64,000 nt of DNA, taken from assembly GCF_949628265.1 (NCBI RefSeq), contig NC_088790.1:8498545-8562544 (forward strand), in the 5' to 3' direction. Position numbers and translations under genes: made by a program. Every line of letters begins with the position of its first letter. Position 1 is the stretch's first letter. Below are positions 13,301 through 28,300 of the stretch, one piece after another. The DNA comes from Cloeon dipterum (taxonomy: Eukaryota; Arthropoda; Insecta; Ephemeroptera; Baetidae). Below the pieces are notes generated by a model. It searched no databases. It was not told the DNA's origin and was given only the letters and a program-made list of their open reading frames with translations.

Positions 13301-16300
13301 ATTTAAAAATGTATTAATTATTTTCAAATCATTGAACTGTGTAAATTAAGTAAATATAAATACCAAATTTCCGTGTTTATAGATTTCACTTATTATGGTT
13401 CAACATAAATATGTCAAAGATAATTAAAATCTAGAATGGAATCCAGGACTCTATTATAGATATGTATTCACAGAGCCGACCATTTGAAGTGATGCCGAAC
13501 AAGGAAGTGCGTGCTTGTCGTGGGAACGCCGTATGACCATCACGCGTTGATTTGCATGTAATCGGCGTAGTGCGATGCAAATTGTCGGCGCTTTGCTGAA
13601 GAAGCGACCACACCAGCGGCAGGAAGCTTTTACATTGCAATCGCGCGCGAAAGGTGTCTTTCGGACACACCACGAGAAAGATTGCCAGCGATTTCGGGCC
13701 ACACGCTTAATAAAGTGCGGTAGGTTGACATCAGATGAGCTTGCCAGCAGCACTGACGTCCAAACGGCTGATGCCACTCGCGCTATTGTGCGCACTCCAA
13801 CAGCCGTGGCTGCGGACAAATGACTGGTTAAAAATTTGGCACAGACAAATCATTATACTATAGGCAAGAATTAGGGATTTTTTTTAAATCTGTTTTTTTC
13901 TACAGTGGTTGAAAATATTTGTATTATGTTACAGTCCCAGCTATATTTAATTTTACAGGAAAACTTGATGAATGGGAAAATATCCTCAAATAACTCATTT
14001 TAAAATAATATTTAGACCAGCATTTAATCGGTCCATATCCATAGTATGCCACATTTTGCCTCTGGAAGTCTGTTTTCAAAACCAACGAATTTGCTCGTCT
14101 GCCGGGATTTAAATACATTGCTGGATGTGTGTGTAATGAGTGGGGCGGTGTCTCGCATCCTGTCTGCGGCGATCACAAAAGGAGCAAGATAATGATATTG
14201 GCACCATTAGCTATGCAACGCACACAAACATTAGTGCCATCCACCCTGCACGTCTCTCTGCTTTTTTTTGCTGCCAGCGGTGGCTTCTGCCGCTTTTGGG
14301 TGCAGTCGCCGGGCCGAGCGATTACCCACGATTTATTGTCTATTAGACGCGCTGCCGAATTTCATATCACTAAGCCAAGGACAATGGAAAAACGGTCAAC
14401 CGAGAGCGCTGAGACTTTTCTGCTAAAAATCGAGCCGCAATTTTTAAAACGGTCATGCGAATCTTTTTTATTTATGCACGACAAATTACCCGCATGTGTG
14501 TCGAAAGCAAAAATAACAAGTTGAGAACTGCTGATTATAAAAATGCTAATAAATCGTGTCCGCGTGAAATTTGTAACGTAAACAAACTGATGCCGGACCT
14601 GAATCCATGCTTTCGGGCGGTTTAATTCATTTCACAAAAACGTTCTTCATTTGTATTCTCCTGCTCACAAGCGTCGTAAACTACTGGTTTGCTTATGCAA
14701 GACGAAGGGACAACTTTTTGTGTGCCTCGTGGGTGAGAAGAGAAAATTTACATTTGACCGACTGAATTTTCCTTCTGGTAAAAACACTCAAATGCCAAAA
14801 ATGAACTATACTCTGGTGAAAGTGCAAATTTCTTTGCCTCCGCAAACAGCAACTCTCACAAAGGATATTAAAATCAAATTAAGTAGATCGTGTTGCTGGC
14901 AATTCTAATCAAAGATTTTTAACTCTATCGCATAATGCAAATAATGGCTCAAGAGATATATTACGTTACAAATATAGAACAACTCCTGGACTATCATTAC
15001 GTGGGGAATACGTATATGGTTTAAGGTCATTGCTAAACCCGTACTCCCGCATCATTGGATAAATCACCTCTCTTTTGCTGCGCTGCTGTTGCATTAAAAA
15101 TAAGGCTCTCATGAAGGAGGCGTTGCGCTGCATTTTCACGCCGCTTCGCCGCTCACTCAGCGCGATAATAAATGAATGCGTCGATTTGCCGGCACCGACC
15201 TTTTTCCCATAATTGCAGATCATGTGTGCACGCGCGGAGCATGCACTTTGGCTTAATCTCCACTTATCCGCGCGCACTCAGTTTTAAATAAAAATATACA
15301 AGAAGCGTCCGAATGCAAACACATAATACATAATTTCTGCTGCTCTATCATTCAAATGCACCTCGCGGAATCTAAGCAGCGTTTTTCTTTCTTTCTGCTC
15401 AAAGCGAGAGCGCACGTGAGAGGTCAGCACGACGGAAAAGCGGCCTTTTACACGAGATGAGATTACGCCGTGAAAATATGGTGCTGGTGCTACTCATATC
15501 AAGGTTCAGCCGCGTGATGCACTTGTTTTCCCAGCCAGCAGCAGCAGCCTTCCAGATCGAGAGAGATGTGCTCGCGGTGTGTGTAATATATAATAATGAC
15601 GGAGCGGCACTTTTTCTCTCTTTCTCTCGTGGTTTTCGAGCAGCGGCAGCAGCCTCCCAAGGGGCGGATCGTCTGACCTCACGACCAACTAATTCCAAAA
15701 CGCACAGCCGCTTTTTCTTTTACGCTTTTCAGCCGTGTTTGGGCGCAATAAGAAATTGCGTATATGTGCGGCTTTGAGCTTCCGCGTGCCGTTTTGCGGA
15801 TTGTGTGGCCAGCGGCGGTCGTTGGCACATTTAACCCTTTGGCGAATATTGAGAAACATACCGTTCATTATGGCTTGGCAAAAATACTTGACAGTCGGTC
15901 AGCAAGGATTGCAAAAAATTCATTTAAAACTATAATTAAAAGTTGCACTAGCTTGCGTGTTTGTTCATTTCTTGTATATATACACACGCAAAAATTCAAA
16001 AAAGGCTCACTTTAAAAAAACGGAGAAAATTTGTTTTGATTTCATGTTGGCAAGCTTCGATCTAAGAAATCGAAAAATAATTTTGTGTTTTATTAATAAT
16101 TATTTTGTCATATATATACCTTGGTCCTTGAAATTTTGTCAAAAATAATCCGACAAAATTCTGTGCAGTCCCGCAACTTGGCCTCCCTGAGATAAAATCT
16201 CGCACAAAATTCATAAACCTAAAATCATATTCCTTTGATTCAAGTTATTTCAAAGATTCTGCTTCTTTTGTATTTTTTTATCGTTTGCGCCTCAATGAAG

Positions 16301-19300
16301 GCTGCGGTAGTTCATCAAGAGGATTTTTGTGCCATACAATTCTTTTTCATTTGAGTATTAGATTTGACTGAATATCATTTTCTGTTCATTTTCAATATTA
16401 CTTGGATTTTTCTCCCTTATTCCTATTTGAACTGTAGACAATTATCAACAAAAAAAGAGAATTCATTTCACGGATATTTCAAAAGTAACATTTAAATTAT
16501 AATAAATATCGCTTTCCGACACCTTTCGTTGTAGGGCCCTAGAGAAGACGATAATTTCTCGTTGAGTGTGCACAGAAATTAGATTCACACCGTCTACTTC
16601 CAAAAATTTCCATAGCACGCATTCTCTCTGCGCACTTCCTCTCACGAAAATTTCGACATACACAATAACCCCCTGTGGTGCAGTCGACACCGCGGCTGAG
16701 CGAAATCCCTCTCGAGCAGCCAGCGAACTGTGAACCTGATGGCCGCGCGCGCGTTCGTTAATTTCCAGCATGGAAACAGCAGCGAAATTTGCTGGTCCAG
16801 CGGCGAAAATGAAATATGCGGCGCGCGCGGGGAGTTGAGCCGTGCCGCATCAAAAGACCGAAATCGAAAGAGAGCAGCCAGCATCACGTACCCTGCTGCT
16901 GCTGCTAGTTCGACGAAATAATTGCTGCTGGTTTTGCTCTGTGTGTGAAATTACGGCTGCTGCTGCTGCTGCTGGCCAGCGAGCTGGTGTGCCGCATGGA
17001 AATAATAACTTTTGCAGCAGCAGCAGCGGTAAAAGAGTAAAATAGTAATTGCGCCTGGCTGCAGCAGCAGCAGCTTTTACTCGGCGGCGAGGTTGATGAT
17101 GATGATGGATCTGCGCCAGGACGATGATTATGGGAATCTGCGGCCAGAGAGATGGGTTTTGAGTTTGCCGCCACCGCAGAATGCAAAGCCTGTAATCAAA
17201 CACAAACAAAGCGCTGTGCACCACAAATTCGAGCAATCGCGCTCCGCGGGATGTATATTGGCGTTCGCCTCCGCGCTGCGAGCCCGAGACGACAATTTTG
17301 AGATTAGTTTCTGTTGTTGGTGACGGCCGGAATGAAAGGTCGACCAAGTCTCATTCATGATCTCAATTATGTAGCTGTCTTCATTCATGATTTTTTACTA
17401 CAACTACTATTCTGCGATGAATGAACACGCAATGAGAAAATTGCTTTTAGAGTTACCTGACAGAGGTCCCCTTGAGAAACATCTGACGACGGGATCCAAA
17501 TGAATTGAATTCATTAAATTTTACATATGATATGTTAAACTGTAAAACCGCAGAGAGCTCTAAAATAATGAAATCCTTTATTCCTTATTTTTCTGTGTTG
17601 CCTAGGTAAACCTTTCTCAGTAATCACACAATTGTGCAATGAGTTTGCCATTATACTTAGAATCCTATTGAATTTGCTACAGTGAGAAATATCTTGCTCT
17701 TTAAATAATCATAATTATATTATTAGGGCTATAAATAAACTTGGGAATTTGAGCAAGAAGGAATTTCAGAAAGTTGAGAAAACCCGGCACAAAGTTTGAT
17801 TAAAAGAGCTTCCTGTCCGATATTGATATCTGAAATTTTATCATATCAAAAAGAGCATAATTTTTCCTCTCAAAATTTCCCCGTCTCAATCCATAAAGTT
17901 GCTGATCCCCTCTCGCAGCCAGTTCTTGGGAGTTCAATCACCACTTCTGCGTACACGGGGCATCAAGTTGTCAAACGAGCGAAATTGAAGCACCGCCGCC
18001 GGGCACATACACACACTCGGCTCAAGGAGCAATTCGCCTTTTAATTTGCAGAAATGGAACAATAAAAATAAAGAAAAGAGCAACATGCGCGCATAAAAGA
18101 CGCTCCGCGCCGATAATAAAAGCAGTGGTGCCGGTGCTGAGTGTGTGGCAGAAAAATCGATTTACATGCTTCGCACGGTACAAAAGGTGGTCAGCAGAAA
18201 GCAGAGAAAAAGAAGCTCCTGCTGCGCTTTTCATTCCCTTTCCGATAGGCGCACACATAAAATAATATTACTCCTCTCGTTCGCCGCCGCCGCCGCAGCG
18301 AGTCCATAAATTTTTTTCCAAAGTGATGAGTCCGGAATAAATAGTCGCACACGGCGAGATAAAAATAAATAATAATTTACAAAAATCTTTTTAATGACTC
18401 AGCTGGGCGCGCGTTTCTCTGAATCGGACCGCTTCCCTGAACACGTTGAGAGCGCCAATGCTGTGTGATGTTTGTTGTGTGTGTATAAAAAAGGGAAGGT
18501 GAACACGGACCACCGAGTGGGTAAAATTTGACACCTCGCTCATGCTCTAAAAAGTGTGGCAAATCGACGGGCTTTTATGCTCTGCTCCAACAGCACCAAG
18601 CAGCATTTTCGGCCCTTTATTTTATAGTTTACGTGTCTCATCTCTCTTGCAACCGAGACAGATATATATATAAATTCAGACACACGTCTCTTTTTCTCTC
18701 TTGCCTCTTCAGACAATCTGCCAGCCATCAGTACAGCTGTAAAGTCTGTTCTTTTCCAACTCGCGGCGCGTATCTTGCAAGACGTTGCTTTTGCGGTTCG
18801 CGTATCGCGAGAAGTTGAGAGTCTGCTGCTCCAACGTGATGCGAGAGATTATGCAAATGCTCAGGTTTGCAGCAGAGCTTATTTCTATAAATTTAAATCT
18901 ATATATTGAACGGAGTGAAAACTCAATTGACATTCACAGCCGAATCTTATTTAATTGGCACGCCTAAAAACACGTAACGAGCTGCATGTAAACATCAAAA
19001 CGCTGCGGAGTGGAATTTGGATGTGTTTCGACTTGAGCGAGGAATGCAATTATGCGTAAACGTTTTATGACATCAGGCGCGCCGTTGATGATTTGTATTC
19101 CAAAATCGCTCTCTAAATTATCAACAATCAACTTTTTTTTTTAAAGAAGAATATTTATTTGTTATCTTTGGAAGTCCAGCCAATTCCGAAGAATTAACGG
19201 CTGGTGCTTATACATAGCTGCGCAAGGCAGCATAATTTAATACAGTCGTGTACACATTATCATGAGATTAATGCAGTATATGGTCGATAAGACAACTGGC

Positions 19301-22300
19301 GCATCCCCCCATATAGGAAAGAATGCTAGGTGTAATATTTGATTCGCTTCAGTTTTTTTAATGTATTAGCGAGTATAAAAATGAGAGCATATTTTTGGAA
19401 ATAAGTTAATCATGATTTCAATTATTCACAGGCGGCAAAACGTGACAGTTAAATTGCTCGTACTGCAAAGCACCTGCTGTTTCGGCCCCTCAGGCTTCAT
19501 TAGCAATATATATTACCTATACATAGAACAAATTCATTAAAACTGCAGCAGAAAATTGCAGAAGAGATTTAGTGGAAACGATTAACTTGATAAAAGGGAA
19601 AATATAAAGCCGATCTATCGATGTCACCAAACACCTTCGATGTGACACAAACCAGCTCTCTTACACAATTCACAACAGTTATTTTCCTCCAAAGCATTGA
19701 TTTTAAATGATAAAGGATCATGAATTCCCTATGTACACTTGAAGAGAAGACTTTTAGGATTATGGTGGTAAAAGTCGTGCTCAAAATTTTCAAATATAAA
19801 TTTGCAGTGTGAAACTTAAGATAAAATTATAATTTTGTATTGCATTAAAAATTTGTAATAAACATGGTAAAGCTAGTAAATTTATTATGTAAAAAACCAT
19901 GGCCCTTTTGCAGGAAAAATAGTCGAACCACTAAAATTCCTAGGCCCACATATAACTAGACACGAAGACAAAATCAAATTTTACGTTTTCTTTTTGAAAA
20001 TTACAGCCCATAAAATCCCTAAGAATATAGAGCAATCTACAAATAAAGAATTTAGCAGTTTAGATAGAAACTGCAATTTCGACTGGACCCTAAATTTCGA
20101 GAGGCAATCAAAGCCTTTCCGCAGCGTGAGTGAAATCGCGGTGGCAGAGATGGTAAAATAAACAAAGCCGCGCTATAGAGAGAGAAAGAGAGCACGGCAG
20201 CAGGCGGCTCGTCGCTCGCACGAAAGGGGTGCCCTCTCTCGCTTGTCGATTGGTCCAGGCGGCAGCACACTTTTCACTGGACGACCGACCGAATTTATCT
20301 GCAGGCCGAACGCATGCGCTTATCTCGGCAAGTGATCTCGCTCGGAATTATTTTCATCCCCTGTTATCGCTTGCTTATGCAGCCCGCGTGGCAGGGGTGT
20401 GAAGCCGGCTGCTGCTGCCGCTTAAAGAGGCAAGACGCCGCGCGGCAAAAATCAATGGACGCGCGCGGGGCCACCGAGAGATAGCTGCTGCCTGCCTCGC
20501 AGGAGATGCGGCGCGGAGATATACATTTTTCATTGCGGGGCCACGCGGCGCGAGAAGGGAAAATAAAGAATTAACGCGATAAGCGTTTCACTCCCTCGCA
20601 TTGTGAAATCGACACATGCGGAGGACGCTCACGATTTTTAATCCACAGCTCCAGTACCAGTAACAAGAGCATATAATATTTTTTTCTAAAGGGTTAAAAA
20701 TGTTTGGCATCATCGACATTTCATAAATTCATATTTTACCGTTTTGTTCTCTTTGACTTCATTTGTTTTTTTTTAATTGGAGGATGTTTCAAACGGAAAA
20801 TTAATTTTGTTATTGATAAATACATTTTCTGTTATTCGACATCAACGGTGCCCAGCCTGTAAGCATTTAATTTATTTATTTTAAAAAGCAGCTTTGTGAC
20901 AGTGGAATCGCTTTCTCACAGTTTTAGTTAAGTTTGTAGTTTAAACACTTCATTTTCTTGAGCCAATATTTTTAAGGGGCGACTCATTTAAATTCGTCGC
21001 AGTTGTAAAAATCTAAACTGTGGCGCCTTCTCGCCACTACTGTCCTAATAACTATTTTGCATTTAACCTATATCGCCAGGTGGCAGTATGTCAGGGTTTT
21101 ACCTGACGATATTACGATCACATTAATAATTGTTGCGCACCGATATGTATTGACGTGAACTTTCGGGCGCCCACAGGGGAGGGCGGAGGGAGAAACTCAG
21201 GTATCAATAAAGGCAACACGAGCACACGACCTGCTCGCACCCACGCATTCGCTCTCCTGACGGCACACGAGCAAGAGGGTAACTCTCTCGCTCCCCCGCT
21301 CATCCCTCTGGGTAGCCACACTGTACTGTCGACGCCATCAACAATAAACTGGTATGGTATAGTAACCGGGCATTTTCCCTTCTTGTCCACCCTGCACCCT
21401 TTAAAGTCTACCATGGCTATAGAAGAACAAGCTCTGACCTCGTGATAGGGAGAAGGCGCGCCGGCAGGGCCGATTGCACCCATTCGGTGGCCCTGCCCCG
21501 CGTCGCTGACATGTGGAGGCACACCGGCGAGATGTCCAAATGTCTTCCTCCAGGAAAATGGAGAAAAATCTTAAGTACACGAGAAGTACCCGTAAAAAGT
21601 TATATGTCAGCCCTCACGAGCGAAGAGTTTTTTTTCTGTTGCCATAGTGCCCTCCCAAACCCAGCCCTCCAATTTTTTGGACCCAAAACCCCCACCAACC
21701 AACGCGTAATTTCTTCCTGAAGGACATGTAAAATCGAACTCACGTACGCGTCATGCAAATTTTGTAAATATTGTATAATTTAAAATATGTCAGGTGCATA
21801 ATAGGCGATCTAATTTTTTCTTTGCACACTGAGCCATATGTAAATTTTAAATGGACGGTAAATCTTTGAAAATCGAACGCCGGTTGCTCGATGAATTTTT
21901 CGGTGAAAGTACTGAGGACGTTGAATTATACCTACAGGACTTACACGTAATTAGAAAAATCTCGGGAATGACAAAAGATGAAACGCTTAATGTTCTTGAA
22001 GGCAAATTACAAGGGCACGCGAAAAACTGGCATTTGCAATGGGAATCTGACCCATTAAATGTAAATAAGGGACTTTTGAACGATTTGAAAAGTTGGCACA
22101 ATGATTTAAAACATTTGAACTACGTAGAAAACCGGAGAAAATATAGCAAACCGCGAGATTCTTCCTCTCTCTCAGATAGCGATCAATCTACCGATAACTT
22201 TGGGACAGATTACACCTTTAGAGTCAGCCGAGACCGTAAGAAAAAATCGAAAACACAAAAGGAGGAAACAGATGAACTAATTTTACTCCTCCTTAAACAG

Positions 22301-25300
22301 TTGCAACAAAAAGAGGAGCAAGCGCGCACTCTTCAAGTGGCACCTTGCACCGCTCAGATCACATACGCGTTAACTTCACCTCACACTAATTATGTACTCA
22401 TGCAAACCCCGCGACCTATACAACAACAGTTCGTGGAAACCCTTCCTCAGCCGCAAGCACAGCATGCTTTCCCAATTTACCAATATCCAGCCCAGTACCC
22501 GTCATACCAAGTGCACCCACCACCAGATTTCGAACCTGCTTACCAAACGGCACCCCAGTCGGAGAAACATCAATTTTTCCCATACCGAATCCCCAAAATT
22601 TGCTTCAAATGCAACCGCAGTGGACACATTAGAAAACAATGCAGATCTCGCGGAGGAGATGCGTATCGCGGAAATAGGAGACAAAATTACTCTTCGCGCA
22701 CGCACGGCCTTAGAACATCTCAGCCGGCAACGGCAGGCGGCATTCCACCAACCGCGATTTTTCCCCAGAACGAACACTCGACTCAAACGCGAAAGATGCT
22801 CCATAACGTACCGGTTTATTCACCCAAATCAGCAACAAACCCAGAAAAGGAGAATCAAAAAGGGGCAACGTCTATCACGCAAAATCAAAGCCACGCCAGG
22901 GAACGCACTCATGTAAATACTGTAAACATGTAAATACTGTAAATTCAATTTCCTCCAAAGAATCCGAGTCTCCAGTTCCCTCGGAAAAGGGTAATTCGCA
23001 ACAACAAAAGCACGCGATTAACCAAATATCGTTCTCATCAGTGCCAAAATCAAGTTCAAGCGAGTATTTTGATTGGTCATATTTTCAAGACGAAAACCAA
23101 AAGCCAGTAGTGAATTTGAACGAACAAAAGAGAGAAATTCCGCACACAACCGGAGTTGTAGCTCAAAGTGAATTAATATCAAGGTAGAAAATTCAAATCC
23201 GTGTCAGATTTCCTATAATTTTTATTTTGCCTATAATAGACAATTTTAGAAATTAATTACATGGAAATTAAAATTTAATAAATTTTTAAATTTTACAATA
23301 TGAGCACTGTCATATTTAAAAAACCACTGATGATATTATATAACTTGTAGAAATTGCCGGTTGTGTTGGATATTTCAAACTGATTAAATTTATCACTATA
23401 CGAGCATTCAACCACAACTTTATATGTTCAGGTCTTTGTCACACAGAACAATACTTATATTCTTCTTATTTTTCCGCTGAGATATTATTTTCTCATTAAA
23501 TCCCAACTCGATGTTACAGCGGCAATAAACGCATTGTTATCAGCATGATCGTCAGGTACAAAAGGTGCCTTTGTGTTGTTGCACCACCATATAGTACGAT
23601 GCAAATCTCCATGTTTTATCATATACACAAGCCTCTTAAATCCATGTGTATGTGAGTGTCGTCTGCGTGGCTGTTCTCGTTTTAATCCGCGGCCGCATTA
23701 TTTGTTCAAACGGAAAACGATCCTCCCGGTTATAAATAAGCAAAAAGCTCAGCACATATATGCATTCGACACACAGCGCAGCGCTCGAGATTCAAAGCGT
23801 CCGCCGGCACAAACCTACTTTGAATAAATTTATGAGTAATTCTCTCGAACATGCGGGTGTTGTCGAAAAGGAGATTATTGAAGCGTCCCTTTTGAAAGCA
23901 GACGGCTCTTTAAAAACAAAAAATCACCCAGGAAAATTTAATGCTATTAGCTAACACATGTTTTGAGATTATTAAACGGGAGGTGAAATGGCAGCTCAAT
24001 CATTTCTCAGAGAAATCTTTTCCCATTGAAAGTTGGGAATGATGTTAATTGAGACTGATCACATCATCTCAAAAATAAAAGATTTGATATTTAATCAAAA
24101 CAGAAAATTGCGACTAGAATTTTTCCATTCTTATCTTGAACCATTATTTTGTATATATACTTGCCTATCGTTATTTGCTTCTTTATTTATAGCATAATTA
24201 TCTAAATTTGCAAGAAAGCATTCCACTATCGCGAAAGGAATAGGCTTGTGGCTTTGGTAACTTGATAGGATTTTATTTAACTCCGCCCTCTCCCTCTCTG
24301 CACTTCTAGGTGTAAAATTCCCTTGTCGCTCTCTCCGACCACATATTATATTATATTAATTAACTCAAATCGAAATGAAAAGGTCTCGAGAACATCAAAT
24401 TGCTTTTGAATTCCACTGTTGTGTGTTTTGTTAAGTTCCTCTAACAATAACATAGTAAATCACAAAACTAATGCTGCGTTGAATAGCTCCTGCTTATGTT
24501 TATATAAAAAATACTAAGCTTGAGTTAACGCATTATCAGCAACTCCTCCTTTTTCCCCATTCTGTCCACTTGCACACGAACTTTTTACAAAACGTCAACA
24601 CTATTGTCCGCTTATCGTGCAAGCAGTGAAAACCAGCTACCACGTCTTTACAATGTTTTCGAATATGCAAAAGGCAAACGAACATTCTTCACTCTCTCCG
24701 ACGCTCTTTATTTCCACAACAAACAAGTAAGAATCCTTTTCTTTATCGAACTGGATATGGCATGTTGTACGCGGAACGCAAAACATACGCTGTGTCAGTG
24801 GCGATTGCCAGAAGCTGCTCACAAAGAAACACTAATTCGAGTGTTGCAAATTGCTCTACAATTCAAACAACAACTAAAATTCAACCCTTCGCAAACGCCG
24901 CTGTCACAATTTGAAAACCAACCTGGCCAGCCTTGAGAGCAGATGAGATTAATTGTGAAATATTTCAACTCTTTTTTCTCATTTTATTTTTACACGTGTT
25001 GCCTTGTATATATATGCTGCGCGGCATAAACCTTTGTTGGCAAAACAACATACATATATATTTCTCTACGAATATAATAGACACGAACTATAATAAGACA
25101 CATTCTTACGCTGGACCTCTTTTCTTAACAATAACGTCGTGTGGGGTATATTTCTATTTTTTTGCTATTTACCCTTGTTGACAGGAATCTCCTTCCCTTA
25201 TATATTTCCAATCCTTCATTCTTGAATAATATGTATAGGTATGTCAGGGTTTTACCTGATGATAGTGATACCTGACAGAGTATTTTTGAAAGAGCAAAGA

Positions 25301-28300
25301 TCGGACAGTTTAAAAAAAATACTTTTATCCCCTTAGAATGCACACCTGATCGGGGAGGATTGCACTTTCTTGAATATTCACTTAAACGCATCGTCGGACC
25401 GTCGGACCACAGCTCACAAGTGCGTTCCCAAAATATAAATAATCTTTTGTTCGAACCAAACAAATCACAGCTCTTGCATTTTAAAAGATACGATCAACTT
25501 GTTTTTCAATACAACGATTTTGACTAGAACTAAGAACAAAATGGCTTTTTACACAATTAACTGCAAATTCAAAATAAAATTGTTTGTTAAAAATAGATAA
25601 ATAAAAAATCCCAGCCACAGACCACTTTCGATGTTTTTCTTTTTTTCATTCTGTAGGAGTTTCGTGCCTGTCAGAGGGAGATAAATTCTACAAAACCACC
25701 TTTCGCATTTTCATCTGTCAAAATATAAATTTCGTAACAGTATACAGCCGCCCGCATATGTACAGAATCAAAAATGTATGTCCTAGAGTCAGTCCGTCAA
25801 GTCGAAACAGACGCCACAGTTGCCACATTTGACACGTTTATACCAAAAAAAGCAGAAACACAAATTTCTTTGATCAGTACCTGCTGCGGCGTCTTGGACT
25901 GTCACTCGGGACGCATTTCATGAGAGGCAGACCCAAATACAATATTATATGAAAAAAGCGACGTGGGAGATGGAAAAACGAAAAGACGGTAGTTCCACAC
26001 GACGACGGCTTGCTTAATCCCGTTTTCTTTTTTCTACTTGTGTCATCTTACGTTTTTTGAAACGCGCGCGATGGACAGGAGTGCTTCACTCAAACGTGCA
26101 CTGATCTGCTGCTGTATAAGCTGCCGACTAAACGCAACCGTGGACCACAGGACCACCAGGCTTGAAATCATGATCTCGATAATACCTCTCAAACACGCTT
26201 GTTGATATTTTTCCTGTGGATTTTTATTTCATCGATTTACAATTGCTAGGTGTTAAAATATGAAGTGTGCAACCAATTTTTTGTTGTGAATAACTATCTT
26301 TCGTGTAAATTAATTATTAAATCCCAATGCTTAAATAGATATAGATTCTCACAGTCAGTTACAATACCTTTATTTGATCAATATAAGTCAAATAATAGGC
26401 ATGTGATAAGGGGCGACATTTCTGGGAAACGCAGGTGACTAAGATCCTGCCCAGGAGGATAAAGCCGAATTGAGTTGTTGAACTTTATTCTGTGTGCGGG
26501 GGAGGAGAGGTTAACCTTTCTCTACAATTATTACATGCCATCGATTTTTCTTCTGTTGTATCAAATGGACAAAAGTAGAAACCAGCTCTCATTCGAAAAA
26601 TATTTTGCCTTTACTCATTGAAACTGACAATGTGTATTTTCCGAGTGTGTATTTCTGGGCAAAATATGCTTTGTTTATTTATTTTCTTAAGATAAATTGT
26701 ACAATGGCTGACAACACACATTGTTCAGCCCCTGGAACTCGCTCTTAAACTTAACATATTTTTTACTTTTGTGAGTCATTGGGTTCTACTCCCCCTAAAA
26801 GAGTGCCATTGTATTTAACCTCGCTTGACCGAAAAGAAGGCATCAAAATTTTCTGTTATTTGTTATTATTTGTATTCGGTGGGCTATATAATTTTACAAA
26901 AGTGGAAGTTTTTTCATCTCAAACGTCGCATCGGCTGGCAGGTATCACAAATTCACAAACAGGCATTACCCCTGTCATATGGTCGGTCGAATTTGCTTGA
27001 CGTGACCGTGAACCGGCTAGTGATCCACCCTGTTGTCCCTCGACATTAGGACATGGAGATCTTGACACTCTTCTTTTTCGTCTCTGCCACAGCACAAAGC
27101 GTCGAAATTCTTTGCCGCAAACTGACAGCTCATACAAGCGCGCAAGGATGTTCATTCTCTATTGTTGCCTTGCTCGGTGGTGGCTCACGTTTGATTTACA
27201 GCAGCGCGGCAGCGGTTCTTTTTTATAAATATTTTTGATTTTCATAAATGTATAAAAGTGGCCGTATCTTCAACTCGCCGAGTGAAGCGAGTAGTGGGCA
27301 GTAAAAAAATTTATGCACGCCGCGCCGCTGCTTTCAAGTGCTTTTTCTCGGACTTCTTGGAAACTCGCTCTCCGCGTGATAGTTGTAAATGAGAATTTAT
27401 TTGAGCGCAGGTCAAGGTGTGTAGCACTGCTGATGCACCGACAGCCTCAAATTTCTACTATTTCCCGGTCTTTCTGGCCGCTTCTCTGCAGGAGCACCGG
27501 TAAATTTGTGTTCATTAACGCGTGCGTTACAAACTCCCATAAAAACAAACTCGTGTTTTAGTTTTAAAACGCGTCAGATTTGCGCAACTTTTCGCTCAAG
27601 TCTTTTGGAAATTTCAAGTGCTGCAAAGATAAGCGCTCGTCACGAAATCAATAAAATCGCGCGTCATTCTCTGCTGTCCATCGCTCTTTCTGAGCACGCT
27701 CATCAGCTAAACCATAAATCTCGCGTTTGTGACGCTTGATTTGATTTCCACGGAACAGTTTCCACAGTTTTTGCCTTAATTAGGGATGCGTGAGCTTTAC
27801 TTGGCGGAATCACGTGCGTCTGGCCGTTTTTTCCGCCGGACCGTCCTCACGCCCGATTGTTTTAAAAGCGGGAAATGCCGGAAAAAATCTCATAAGAGAG
27901 ACATCCATGAGACAGAGTGCTCGAGTTAAAGCTGCGTGACGAATCTCGCTCGCAGGAAAACGCTTTTTTCGCCCTTTTTTCCCGCGGACCAAACGGACGT
28001 GCCGCTGTTTACGCAATGTGCGGATTGTTATGTTCAAGAGCGAGAGCAGCGTCTGACTCGACGCAAGAAAAAACCACGCATTTTTCAAACCCCGCGCTCG
28101 CCAGCACATGCGGTGATAATTCCCTTACAAACCGTGAAAGGTTACCTTGAGCAGAGCCGCGAGTTTTTCGATCAGGCAGTGACGTCACGCGATCGCACTA
28201 TCTCTGTATTTCCATTGCGACGTGTATTGCCGACTGCGAGATGATGTGCCGGCGAGGGCGTGCGGATCGGGAGCTATTGCGAATTGCAATTTGCGGTTTA

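Larger units (their letters stand above)
21087..25264 (+). mobile_element. Remnant of an LTR-type retrotransposon (limits tentative)
   Basis: A gag-like open frame with a retroviral zinc knuckle (21851-22933) lies between two direct copies of a 25-bp sequence, 21087-21111 and 25240-25264, which differ at one base (TATGTCAGGGTTTTACCTGA then C or T, then GATA). They could be LTR 5' ends because they contain TGTCAGG, but similarity stops after the 25 bp, so full LTRs are not shown. No protease, reverse transcriptase, RNase H or integrase was recognised downstream. The element is therefore incomplete and cannot be autonomous. It is inserted in Lim1 intron 2, in the same direction as Lim1. Confidence 0.55.

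Noticed and set aside
14129..14524. 131-codon plus-strand open frame in Lim1 intron 2
   Set aside because: No domain or signal peptide is visible, composition is unremarkable, and an overlapping frame of similar quality exists. Chance is more likely.
21165..21181. GGCGCCCACAGGGG, resembling a tRNA-Lys-type primer binding site for the gag-bearing element
   Set aside because: It is only about 75 bp from the putative left end and 670 bp before gag, and the match has gaps. The left LTR end is not established, so I do not call it.
24604..24936. Open frame of about 110 codons downstream of the gag remnant, considered as pol
   Set aside because: It lacks an ATG start, and no protease, reverse transcriptase or integrase motif is visible.
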